The notes beneath the pieces are model-generated. The model made no database searches, had not been told where the DNA came from, and was given only the letters and a program-made list of their open reading frames with translations. The translations under genes were made by a program, and so were the position numbers. Shown in pieces: positions 52,774-64,000 of a DNA stretch of 64,000 nt. Every line of letters starts with the position of its first letter. Within the stretch, counting starts at the first letter, position 1. This DNA is from Lineus longissimus. Taxonomy: Eukaryota; Nemertea; Pilidiophora; Heteronemertea; Lineidae. The stretch is taken from assembly GCF_910592395.1 (NCBI RefSeq), contig NC_088317.1, positions 18,586,039 through 18,650,038 of the forward strand, read 5' to 3'.

Positions 52774-53544
52774 ATAACAATGCCCCCTCAAAGCACAGAC
52801 TCTCATTCATCACAATAAACACTACAGCAGTGTTAGCGTAAGCTACCATGATGGCGCTAGCTGTCAATATCTCGTCACCTGATCAAGAAACCTAGCAAGC
52901 GCAGACGACTTAGCGTTGACAGACATTTAATACCCAGACAGCTGTGTTAAGGCAGCCAGGGTGGAGGAAATATTGATCTGGGCAGCGTAATCCTAGTTAC
53001 TCTTGGGAATGAAACTGGAATAGCCGTGGAAAGAAGGTGGGTCGAGTTCTCATCCGGAAAAAGGGGATGCTTCAAACTGGAGATTTTTGCTGTAGCGACT
53101 GGCGATAATGAGCCCAGGAAACAAAAATAGCTTGTTTGCCTATGCAACAAAATTTGGTCATTGCTTTTACATGCAATGGATATCTAGGCCAGTAATCTAG
53201 CTGGTTTAACATATGTAGATTACTGCAATATGATTTAGTGCTGTCTGGGGCAATAATTGCAATTAATATCAACAAATGGTGATAAAATTTGCCAAACTCT
53301 CCAAAGCATCGATCCATTAAGGAGCAAACTGTGACAAATACTATCCCCCCCTCCAGAGACCATCTCCCAAACATAAAGTGTACCGCTCTCATCTAACTCG
53401 ATAACTTGGATATATACGATAACAGAGTCATGGTCAATCTTGCTGCCTATCTGTCATGGTGGCTTTCACAGCACGGGTGAGTTGATTATCCACCTATTAC
53501 TGTGGTGATTATTATTTTATCTGCATATGAAGTATTCAGTTGCT

Positions 53545-53715
53545 CATAGTATTAAATATACGAGGTGTTGAGTATCGCTTGGTTACATTCAGAATCCGAG
53601 TGACAGTTCTGGTTGCGTATGTGGCAAGACTGGTATATTTTGATATATGAGGTGTTCACTATCGCAGTGTCATATCCAGAATGCTAGTGACCGTCAGGTA
53701 TATTTCAATGAATGT
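53545..53715. repeat. two-copy degenerate tandem, about 90 bases
   Basis: ATATACGAGGTGTTGAGTAT and ATATATGAGGTGTTCACTAT begin parallel blocks that both continue with CAGAATNC-AGTGAC. Confidence 0.55.
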
Positions 53716-56700
53716 AATATTGCAATGCAGTATTGATTATCATTGGAAGATGACTAAAACTTGTTGAATGGTCAAGCCATCATGAAGCAGACATCATTCT
53801 GACATGTGTTCATCAATTTGTGAATGCTAACCCTTGATGTGTTAAGTTGATCAAGCTGATTCCATACAATGCGCGAATGTAAAATATGAAAGCAATTGTC
53901 CTTGTACCTCAATACCAACTCCTGAAGGGTAAGGAGAATAATATTTCAGTGCATATGTTTTCAATATCAAGGCGTGTGTGTTGTTAAGTCCAGCAACTCT
54001 GCAAATCTCTTCAGCAAACTTTTTTTGGAAACAATTCAAACGGCCTCATAGTGGCTTCGGAAAAGCCCTTGTCATTGCATGCAGTCAATAGTTGACATCC
54101 CTGTGGTTCCCAGTCCAGTCAAAAACCAATGTTCAGTGTTCACCATTTGGTTTCCGTTCTCAATACGAGTCCCTCTGTAGAGGCTGCTACACCAGGAGCT
54201 CCTCCTCCAAAATACAAGACTCCTGGTCCGCCTGTGCTGTATCCCATATAAAGACCTAACGGAAGTAGACCGATGGGTCTGAGCAAACCAGCCAGAAGTA
54301 GGTCAAATCCTCCTCAATTTCTGGTAGCCGTTACTAGTCCTTGCTGTCATCAGTCATCAGATGTAGAGCTGGATAGGTCAAACAGCCATGCTAATTAAGA
54401 CTGACGAGGCCATGTAATTAGTCTAAATCAACATGATAGTTGATGACATGGACTCAGCTTAAAGGATGAATTTTGTCACAATAGCAAGAACAAGCTCATT
54501 ACAGAAAGTTACCACCAAATGCATTAAAGCCTCTTTGATGGTGACAGCACATGTCAATACCCACGGAATATCTTGTCAACTTGACACCGGATTAGCCCCA
54601 GACGCAGCAGTATTATTGGCATGTGCAGCATACACTCTTCCTGCAGTGCACAAACAACCAGGACTCCAAATCGCATGCCATCAACGTAATTTAGTTCGTA
54701 CCAATCTGCCCACCCACATTACAAAATCGTCTAGACAATAGTCAGAAGTTCTGTGTGTTGCCCAAAGGTGCTCCATCCATGGTCTGCCCCTGAACACTTA
54801 GCAATCAAAAAATCATCTGAACTTTTCTCCAAATGTTAATATTCGTTGGTTAATGAGATGTCAACAGTGATTAGTGAGAGGAGGGGACAGGTTAAATATG
54901 TACAGTTATCAAGGCTTACCAGGCAAGGTAATTATGCTGACCACCAAGATTGATGGGCGAGACTAGAGTAAACTCAATCTCCAAATGGGGGCCACAATGG
55001 CGACCCTGGGGATTTCTGTGTCATTTTGACGTGTACACCTACATGTAAAGTCTGCATGTGTTAAAGAACTTAATCCAATAGATGAACCACATTGCCGTCT
55101 ACAAACTCAAAGATATACTTTTTTAAGTCTCATCCATTGCATGTTGCATCAAGTCAAGGACAAGGTTCTACTGGTTTTTCTACGCCCATCAAGGCACCAA
55201 TAGCTACTCTCAAACATGACACTTTTGTTGGCATTTTATTTTTGTATTTTTTGCAAATGCACTGTCAAACACGAACTTGAAAAGAGTGCAAAAGTTTCAA
55301 GGGCAATTTCATCAGCGAACATAATATTTAGTTTATGGCCAATTTGGAATGAACAAAGTTGCCCACTTCTACTTCTAGCTTTGCCAACATTTCATGTTTC
55401 ACAGTATATCAACACAACACATTTGAAAGATGAAACTCTTCAGAGGATAAACCATTGGTGTCTGTCCTTTCAAAGAAGAACTATATTCTTTGGTTGAAAG
55501 GCCACTGGGCACTGCTTGAAAAATGAACATCAGAGGCTCAACCATAAAGATGATATGAAAGTCAAACATAAGAAGGTTTGCTTCAAAGATTTTTCTGACT
55601 GTTACTTTCAAAGGGTCTAGACGCATATCATTTAACCCTTTCCACTTTAGTTGCCGAGAAATGAAATGTACGACAATGTCATATGGATTTGGCAGGGAGT
55701 ACCGACAAAGATGATACACTACTCGGCCAAAACCCACGAACAACAATAACTTGGACATTTCTGAGGTTCTTATTTCGCACTAATTGACCTGTCGACAAAA
55801 ACAAGCTAACAGGTACAAGCCAAATGTCAAAATATCGCCTCAAAGGCAAGGTATGCTCGCCTATCTTCAGTTACTCGATACGACTGGGACAAAATTTGGA
55901 TTAGAACAGAATGTGGCGCTACTTGTTTGTAAGAATGTCTAATCAGTAACGAGAGCCTCTGAAAATATAGAAAAGAAAATACCAGGCCTTGTTGTGTTAT
56001 CATTTGTGTGTTTTCGGTGATATTGCATGGTTCTGATTATGATAGCGCGATCCGGTTTCCAAATGGATGCGATAGACTTATCTATGAAGCATTATTAGGT
56101 GAACAGAATCGGTCCTTTGATTAGTAAAGATCATTTTGAAAGTAGGGAATTGATTAGACAGATACATTGTATGGAAGAATTCTTCCTCTGTTTTCAATAT
56201 GTTGTAGATACATCAGAGATAGTGTATTCTCTTGTGTTCTGATCAAATTATGCGTAAATATACATCCTTCTCATTTAGGTGATTGTAGATGTGACATTCT
56301 TGGGCATTTTTAATCATCATGGCCACCCTGGGGACGGTAAGCACCAAATGCTCCCCAAAGTTGTTCCTATAGAAAAAGCTGCAGTGGGAACATCGTGTCC
56401 TAAACCATGCCCTGCTGAATCTAAGCAAAAATTACATATGATGTCTCGTCTCGGCATTAAACCAGCTCTCGTGAATGAAGAGTCATGAAAAGTCATCTGA
56501 ACCTTTATTAAGACAAATCACCAAGCCATTTCTTTGCCCCAGCAGCAAACAAAAGATCCCAACACGAATACCAAACACACAAAATGATCAATAATACACA
56601 ATCCCACGACAGTCATTTTTAAACGCTCTCATTAATCACTCGTCTTAAAAACCTGCCTTCTTGTTCGCCAAACGGAACAAAAGCAAATTTACGATTCTAA

Positions 56701-56887
56701 TTAGAATGTATAAAATATCACCTTGGCCTCTGGCTGCTTTGAGTATGTTTGGATTCTACCTGCTCTTGCTAATTGCACAAGACTGATTAATTGTTTGATG
56801 CAGAGTTGATTAACTATTTCATTTGATAGAGTTTCTTAAGGAATCTATTTTATTGTGGTGGTCACTCAAGATAATTCACTTTGAGTA

Positions 56888-57170
56888 CAGTGGAACCCCG
56901 GAAACACGACCATTTCCAAATTCAAAAAAGTTTTTGGACTGATGATGTTGGTTCATTTCGAGCAGAAAACAAAAACAATAGTGGAAAAAATTTTTGGACT
57001 TGGAAATTTTTTCCAGGTTAGGGAAATGGTTAGCAGAAAAAAATCAAAATTCTGAAAAAATTTCAAAGTCAAAGAAGTTTTGGGACTGATGATGTTGGTT
57101 CATTTTGAGCAGAAAAAAAAACAGTGAAAATAATTTTTTGACTTTCACGAGTTTGATGTTTATATCAGCC
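56888..57170 (+). mobile_element. left end of a TIR element related to the 37.6- and 39.7-kb copies
   Basis: Begins CAGTGGAACCCCGGAAACAC directly after TA (56886-56887). The interior repeats GGACTGATGATGTTGGTTCA twice (about 56937 and 57081), the inverse of the CATCATCAG blocks at 37.8 and 52.3 kb. No right end was found. Confidence 0.75.
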
Positions 57171-57889
57171 TCCCAGGTCACGAGAGTAAAAAGGTTGCAA
57201 ATATTACCTGGTCCACAGTATTACCAAAGATGCATGATACCTTTTCCAGCAGCTTAATTCTTCTTATTGAACGTTTCTCATAAACTGCTGAATTGCAAAA
57301 CAAATTCGATCCATCATCATCAAAGATTATGTTGGATAAAATCCGATCAAATATGTTGATGTCGGCACCCGAGCTTTGGGGAGCAAGAACAAAGAAACCC
57401 ATCGCAGTCAGTCAATGTTTACTTCTCTGATGAACTAATTAGGCCAGACGTGATCAATCAATCCATTAGGTAAAATGCTTAATTCAATTAGACTTTACGT
57501 AAAAATCAGAATTGTGATGTTAGACTATGACTTTTCAATTAGATCATTTAAAGGGTGTAGGTACATGCTATGCACAAGCACTGAAATTCAATTTAAGATT
57601 TAAATTCCACGAAAAAAATTTCTCAAGATTTACTCCTGAAGGTGTACACAGATCAGAAATGATGAAGGCGATGGGTGGGGTGGGGGTAAATGAGCCGGGA
57701 GGGCAAGGAGATGTGGCCTGTTCTCTCAGCTTTTGTATTGATCCGCCCTAATGAAACCACACCGAGGACATTTCCTTATCATCAGGTAATGAGTGATTAC
57801 AACAGTCATTCATCATTGCTACCATGTTCATGAAGGCGCCAAGCAAAATCAGCATCCATAAGTTTCGATGCATTTCTGATCCAAGCTGC

Positions 57890-58110
57890 ATTGGGTTTGC
57901 GTTGGCTGATTGGGTCTGGCCAGCATTTTCTTATCTTTAGTTCATGATTGATGGAAGAGTGGCCACAGGCCTTTCCAAGCATCATTGCTTTAACAGCAAT
58001 ATCAGCTTTGCAGGGCAGTTTGCAGGGCAGTTTCAAATGATCTTGTTAAGGTTTTGATGCTTTGGCGTTGGTGGATTAGGTCTTGAAAGCATTGTCTTAT
58101 CTTAAGGTTA
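57890..58110. repeat. weak two-copy repeat
   Basis: GCGTTGG-x-GATTGGGTCT followed by AGCATT-x-TCTTATCTT occurs near 57899 and 58065. A perfect 12-base tandem TTTGCAGGGCAG lies between them (about 58006-58031). Confidence 0.4.
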
Positions 58111-60970
58111 TAAGTGACTGGGGTTTGACCATCAATCAATGGTCATCTGTCTCTTCCTATGCTATGGCAAGACAGAACTACAAACATAACACAAGTATCA
58201 TCCCTAGAAGGAGCCAAATAAATCTTTCTAGAATTGCTTATTGTACCTACTTAGACAAAGCAAAATAGGTCCAGGAATACCAGAAATGAAACCCAATGCT
58301 CCTTCGGATCCAATGGACACCATAGTTCACAATGCATATCTTCCTTAGGGGCAGATTCCATCCTGAATAAGCTGCATTTTCTGTACGTATAAGTTTTATA
58401 TGTAAGATGTACAGGTTGTCGAGGCAAACTTATGATGACATACGCTCCAGACAAAACAAAGCTGAAATATCTTCTTTGCTTTATTGTTATTGGCCTGTTT
58501 TTTTAAAGATTGGTTAAAAGCCTAAAAGGTATAACATTACTCATCTATTCTGGGAGGACAAATTGCTTGCCACAGATTTATGTGATATGTTCAGAGGCAA
58601 ATATATAAGTTTTTCACCTATTAGGAACTAAATCATCTCTATACTTGTTGCTTTGCTGAAAATATTTTTTTATGGCTTACTGTAGAATTCCCAGGTATCA
58701 GGTCGTTTTATCCTTGGGGCCATTACAATATTTCATCGCAACCAACCACAAATTGCCTTGGCACAAAGAACAAAGCTACTTTGGAGGTGTAATAATAATG
58801 CAAAAAAGCCTTCAGACAGACAAACATTTTGAAATTGTGTTTCATTTCTCTTTTTCCAGATTCCTCATAAGATGTGACCACAAACCCCAATTGTGATTGT
58901 GCACAAATGAGATTTCATAACTGAGACTCCAATAGGCCCCAAAACAGACAACCCGGAGTAACGCTAATGTCCTCTCATACATCGGGCTGTCTGAAAATTT
59001 CATACCTTGCCCTCAAGCTCAAGTATTGCTTTGTTTGAATTCAATGCGGGATCTATTTTGGAACAGGGTATTCAACGGGGTATTCAACGGGTGTACACGA
59101 TAACTTTTTTCATCATTTGAACATGATGTGTATTTTCAACAGATTTCTACGGGATGAACGAGTTCGTTTGTTTGAATTTGCTAACCCTGGCTTATTCATC
59201 ATTTTTTGATGGATGCTTTGTGTTTGGTGCGTGGTGGGTGAATAGAGGTGTCGGTCACCTACGATGCAAAAGGGAAGCTCATTCTAGCGGGTGTAGCAGG
59301 CAACAATATCACAATGTCGGTAGACTGATAGCAATCTATGACATAATGCATCTTTAAATTTTCAGAGGGAGAGGAGTAGGGATGGGTCACCAGAAGTCTA
59401 GCAACATCCTATCATCACCACAAGGACCATGTGTGAATAACGATGATCGCTTAGCAACCAGTGGTTGATATTAGAGTATTGGACACTCGTTGGATGAACA
59501 AAAGAACACACTGATTTATGGTATGGTAGACCAATCTATGATAAAAAATAGTGCTGGTGTCTTTCTACTGGGTGGGCATAAAGAATCTAAAGATTTATTG
59601 ACTCATTACATTCCTCCTCCACACAGGATGGTGAAGAGATGGGAAGCAGTATAGCTTCTTTCCCTGCATACTTTAAAGTCTTGATGATGGTGGTGTTAAA
59701 GCCCAGCAAATGAGCGATTGAAATTAGTGTGACCTGTGATTTTGATTACATTCAACACTAATCATGCATTTGCGATCCTCATTCCTGGTGCCAGTAACAG
59801 ATTCAGGTGACAAAACAGCCACATATAGATGCTTTAAAGAGATGCTTTTCTTGAACAACTGGTTTGGAATTTGGTAGCAGCTTGGTACACAGAGGGTAAA
59901 AATGGTGCCTCCAAGATAGCTCTTTCACAACATACTAATGTCAACATTATCTCAACGCTGGAATGCGGCTATCCCGTATCAGTACAGTTTGAGCACAGGT
60001 GCGTTTAAGAGGCTCGATCTGCATCGCAGTTATCTGAATAGCGTTCCAACATACTCAGTTTTTTATGGAGCTACGAATTGGTGCGTTGATACATGACATA
60101 GACAACAAGATCAAAATAAATTCATTTACAGGAGAAGAGGAAACATCTTGTTGGCCATCACAAAACTAAACTTACAAACTTTTAGTTCTTGTACATAGAG
60201 GAACATTCTCCTTGCTAATGATAGTATAAATTTGACACCTGTAAACATCCATTTGCCAGAGATGTACTGGAAACCAGACCGTGGCTTTTATGTCTACATT
60301 ATATGCCAATAATGCAGTTCCAGATCGCATTTAACAGTTTGAAACAACCTTTAATGTGCAATTTCATAGACTGAATACATTCATATGAATTATTGAAATG
60401 CGTGTATGACGAGAATAAATGGGTATGGGCACGACAGCCGAGTATATGGACTGTGTCTCCATCATGGATGCTTCCTAAGTTGGCTAGCAAAGCCTGTAAA
60501 TTAAAGCACACAGATGAGACATAAATGCATGGGATCTACAGCTTATTTCACCTGGAATGAACTAACCAAAGACATGCATGTCTGTAGTTGGCCCAACAGT
60601 GACGACATTGAACTAAAAATTGACCTTTTTCATGTGATATTCTGGCCTACTTAACCTGAAGTAATTTCTTTATCGAAAATTCGGGGTTTAAAAACCACTG
60701 ATCCAGACACATCTTGACCCATTTGCCTGTCATCAATAGGTATTTCATTTTTGGGAAAGATGTCAACACTTTTGTTGAGAGTCTACCAAACACTTCTCTG
60801 TTTGCTACCCGTCATGTCACAGCCTTTCATATGATAATGGTGAACTTTTGTATGGCATTATACTTGTGAAATTGCGTAAACAGTGTTGTGTCTTGACTCA
60901 CCAGAAGGTTGTCCCCTCCCTTAAACACATGTTAAACCCTTTGGGTTTACTACTGTCAAGTCATAATCAA

Positions 60971-60984
60971 CCCCCCCCCCCCCC
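60971..60984. repeat. C14 homopolymer
   Basis: Fourteen C in a row followed by GCCCCC; a likely polymorphic or error-prone site. Confidence 0.95.
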
Positions 60985-61733
60985 GCCCCCTCAGCTGCCC
61001 TGGGGCAACAGTCTACCTATCCTAATCAACATGAACAACAATGTCAAGAATCTAACAAAGACAAGTAGACAGGTGCTTATTCTCCTGGGGAATACTTGAT
61101 AAGCAATAATTTGATTAACATACGACTTTGGGCATTCTTTGTCCTGGTAATCTGAACCCTGTCATCTCGTCTGAAAGAGAGCAAGATAACCCTGGCAGAA
61201 CCAGGAAAAGAGAAAAATGCCATTTGATGCTGATGGAAATATTGTATTTTATGATGGAGTCACACGACAGGCAACCTGAGGCTCATGCAGAATCATGCTG
61301 CAGCAGCAACATGAGTCAATGCTGGTTTATGCTGAATGAAGGATGCGGCACAATACAGCTTTTCCTTGAGAACATTTGCTTCATAGTTTGTTATTACCAC
61401 ACATGATTTCTATATTTCAAACTCTCTCAGAATCAATACAATACCTTTTTCTTACCTTTCAACCTAGATGCTGACAACTCTCGCAAGTCATATTTATCAG
61501 TAGAGGTAACTTAAGCATATATATGATGTACTCCTTTTAAGCTGCCAAACATGTCCATGTTGGCAAAAACGACAGTACCAACTTAACTCAGTTCTACATT
61601 TCTGATTTTCGAAAAGACTGCATAACCAATTTAGCACATTTTGAAATTGCAAATTGAGGTATCGAACACATTGTCATTTAAATTCAACAAAAGCAACAAG
61701 AGGGCCAATTGAAAACAATGAAATGTAACATAC

Positions 61734-61946
61734 CTTTATAGAATCAAAACAACACGTCACTCGTCCATTCTGTACTTCTACATGTGGTGGAGGGTGTGCA
61801 AATTTGCATTCCGTTTCCGGCCGCGAGCACTTACTCCTTTGAAACTCGCGGCAAACTTCCAGTGTCAGCCACCGCGAGTCTTTCACGTTAAAGTTATTTC
61901 CACCTCCGCCGCTCATCATCGGTCCCATCGGGTTTACCATGGCCAT
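61734..61946 (-). CDS. mbl: muscleblind-like, coding exon 1 (start codon, zinc finger 1)
   Basis: Encodes residues 1-71. After a Met/Gly-rich N-terminus comes the family signature [19 protein letters not shown]. Finger 1 is C32-C40-C47-H51 (CX7CX6CX3H), and C66 in CFDSIK is the first ligand of finger 2, so the intron splits that finger exactly as in vertebrate MBNL1. The initiator ATG at 61946 has A at -3 and G at +4, and an in-frame TAA lies two codons upstream; a second ATG follows at codon 3. The exon ends AAG|GTATGT with the donor GT at 61733-61732. Upstream there is a plausible acceptor (CCCCTGTGCAG, exon would start near 61963), which would make this an internal exon with a separate 5' UTR exon, as in other family genes; that part is inference. 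Confidence 0.96.
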
Positions 61947-64000
61947 GATTTAGTTTTGAAAGTCTGCACAGGGGGCGCTAGTTATCACAAATGTAAATAG
62001 GATAGAATCACTTAGTTGCACATGGATAGGCACTCGGCGTATCCGTTTTTAGAAAACTGTAAAAACTACACAAATACAAAAATATATCTTTGAGATCGTT
62101 GTACACTCCACAGCCTGGGTTCGCAGCAGTTTTGGCCGTTTTCTTCTCTTTAGGATCGTGCTTGATAGTTTATATTATATTCTCCTTGCAATCCTCTGGT
62201 AAATATCTGCAAAGATAAGACAAGGAGACTAATGAGATGAGGGTGACTCATGTTGGATGATTGTTTACCAAGTTGTTTGTTTCTCTTGAAAATGGAAAAT
62301 ACAACACAAGCAACGGAATTCTGATAGTTTCATAATGGTTCACTAAATGCTGCAAGTAGGCCTACCTATGGGACGTTGAATTAGAAAAATATGAACTGGT
62401 TGCTGGGTTTCGCTCAATGGCTTAGCAAAACCAAACAGTATTGACTTATAACTTTCATGGGATGTTTGATTCGTCAGAGAAGCCTGATTTTAACCTGAGT
62501 TGTATGATTTGAAACCAATAAGACTCTTCTTCACTCATTCTGCTACCCCAATATTGATACTGCCCTCTAGTGTGTCAATCAAGAACCATTCTAAAGTCTC
62601 GGTGTACACCAACATCTTCCGCATTGAAAAAAGATTTTTAGCGACAGCCCGCCATTTTGTTCTCTTGTTCGCGAACAAACAGAAATGTTGTCAGTGATCA
62701 GGTTACAGTCCAGGATATTTGGGTCACGAGATAAGTTCTTTCCATACATTATTCAATATGAAATGCTTGGGCTGCAGGCCAAGTATTTTCTATTCCATAG
62801 CATTTCCACAGCGTATTTTTCTAGGACTGGCTTTATATCGAAGCAGAGTTTTATTGTGTTTATTCCACTTTCAAAGAACATAGATGACGCGAGTCGTGCC
62901 ATATAGACGAGAAACACACGTCCATGGACAACAAACCAATGGTATCATTTGGTATATGACGTGATGGTGCACAACACCAGGGCCTTGCAGGATGACTTCA
63001 CCAGAACAAGTGAATAATACAGGTAACTTCAGCATGATTGGCAGACGTTTTTGTTATCTAGAAAAATTCATGGATTCATGTTACTCCCACCAACATCAAT
63101 ATTCTATAAATCGAAATGTACCAAGGCCTCTGGAAACTACAGCAATGGACTTATCGATAATCAAAGATTGAGCCCAGTTTGTTTTCATTACTATGGCAAC
63201 CTATTATTATTGTCTCAACATAGGCCTACTGTTTCCTAGTTTCTGTGTTGGTGTGTTTATCAACTATGTGGATGTTTTGTTAGTATGTATTGAAACTTGA
63301 ACATAAAATGGATGTTTTTTGCAAATGAGACTGAAAAGGGCAAGATTTAAAGCCTAAGTCACATCCTCATTCTGGGTTTTACCTATTAAAGAGGATACAG
63401 CAGCAAGGAAAACTCTGCTATTCTCTGTTTTAATTCCCCTAGACTGGGCCCCATTCAATATTATCCTCAATGTATGACATAACCATGCATAATCTCACGA
63501 TATAGTGGGCAGTAGTAACAGATTACATAAAACAAACTATGTGCTTTATGGTCAATAAGGGAATTACTACTACCAGACATAACATTGGGTAAGAGCCATA
63601 ATATTGTATAAGAAGAGATAATGAGCGGCTAGACAAGGTTTGTTTGGTCTGGATTGCCCCTAGGTGAACTTATCAGGTCAAACAACTGAGGCCTCAAGTT
63701 TTTATGGTGTCTTCCTTTTTGTTGAGGGTATGATTGAGGAATGGGTTTTTCACGGGGTAGCAGCAGGGGTATAACATGGTTATGGTAATCATGAAATCTA
63801 ACGCTAAAAGTTGCTCATTTTCATTTAGCAGCATTCCTTTACTGTCAAAATGTATTGGTTAATGCATCAGAAATTTGAGTGAGTTCTCCTATTTGCCTCC
63901 TAAATGTTGGCAAACTTGGGCTACAGTACTGCGGGCTGTCACTGTATAATAATAACAACAATAGCAGGTGCTCAATGGGAGCATTGACTTCCATGGCATT
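61947..64000 (-). other. 5' flank or 5' UTR region of the muscleblind-like gene
   Basis: No coding exon is recognisable. The first bases upstream of the ATG are 5' UTR, with a possible splice acceptor at 61965-61964. No convincing promoter, TATA box or first exon could be fixed by eye. TAGGCCTA-type words occur at about 62358 and 63222. Confidence 0.5.

Larger units (their letters stand above)
37533..61733 (-). other. intron 1 of the muscleblind-like gene
   Basis: The 24,201-base intron runs from AAG|GTATGT at 61733 to TTCCAG at 37533. It carries most of the recognisable transposon material in the window, two minisatellite or duplication blocks and a large hairpin, listed separately. No nested gene could be supported. 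Confidence 0.9.
8200..61946 (-). other. mbl: muscleblind-like gene, 5' coding part (five exons, 341 codons seen)
   Basis: Five exons on the minus strand join in one frame. They are 71, 56, 62, 72 and 80 codons long, and every junction is phase 0 with GT/AG borders. The product is a Muscleblind/MBNL protein: a nuclear and cytoplasmic CCCH zinc-finger RNA-binding protein that, in known family members, controls alternative splicing, polyadenylation and RNA localisation by binding YGCY motifs. Fingers 1 and 2 (residues 32-85) and fingers 3 and 4 (263-316) form the two canonical tandem pairs, separated by a linker of about 177 residues. Introns measure 24,201, 2,719, 17,514 and 8,290 bases in order of transcription. 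Exon 5 ends in a splice donor, so more coding exons should follow. The basic stretch that follows the fingers in vertebrate MBNL1 was looked for at 1-8199 and not found. Confidence 0.96.

Overview
This window is animal (metazoan) genomic DNA. It is AT-rich, intron-dominated and full of old transposon remnants and minisatellites. There is no operon structure, and no gene outside one large locus can be supported. The only confident protein-coding content is five short exons on the minus strand. Read in the order 61.9 kb to 8.2 kb, they spell the first 341 residues of a muscleblind-like RNA-binding protein (mbl/MBNL family) with four CCCH zinc fingers in two pairs. Every exon is flanked by matching AG/GT splice sites, and all junctions are phase 0. 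The second finger has the CX7CX6CX3H spacing of insect Muscleblind, not the CX7CX4CX3H spacing of vertebrate MBNL1. Together with the SINE, piggyBac and TIR elements this suggests an invertebrate, probably marine; I cannot name the species.

Layout, left to right. 1-8199: intron downstream of the last exon seen, with a CTTAAG-rich tract, degenerate repeats, a small foldback element and a cluster of ATTTGCAT octamers. 8200-8439: exon 5 (fingers 3 and 4). 8440-16729: intron 4. 16730-16945: exon 4 (linker). 16946-34459: intron 3, holding a 49-bp minisatellite, SINE-like elements, old tandem repeats and two related exon-like segments at 30.5 and 26.5 kb. 34460-34645: exon 3 (Gln-rich linker). 34646-37364: intron 2. 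37365-37532: exon 2 (rest of finger 2). 37533-61733: 24-kb intron 1, with a 1,018-bp TIR element, relatives of it, a 795-bp piggyBac-type element, a dead LINE 3' end, a 74-bp minisatellite and a striking hairpin. 61734-61946: exon 1 (start codon, finger 1 and the first cysteine of finger 2). 61947-64000: 5' flank or 5' UTR intron.

The 3' part of the gene (C-terminal exons and 3' UTR) and its promoter were not found and probably lie outside the window. The most interesting leads are the pair of diverged exon-like segments in intron 3, which align in one reading frame with a 3-base indel and keep the same donor; a cluster of YGCY (Muscleblind-type) motifs and palindromes just upstream of exon 5; and the 52.7-kb hairpin with a duplicated arm. 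Nothing here qualifies with confidence as a wholly new system.
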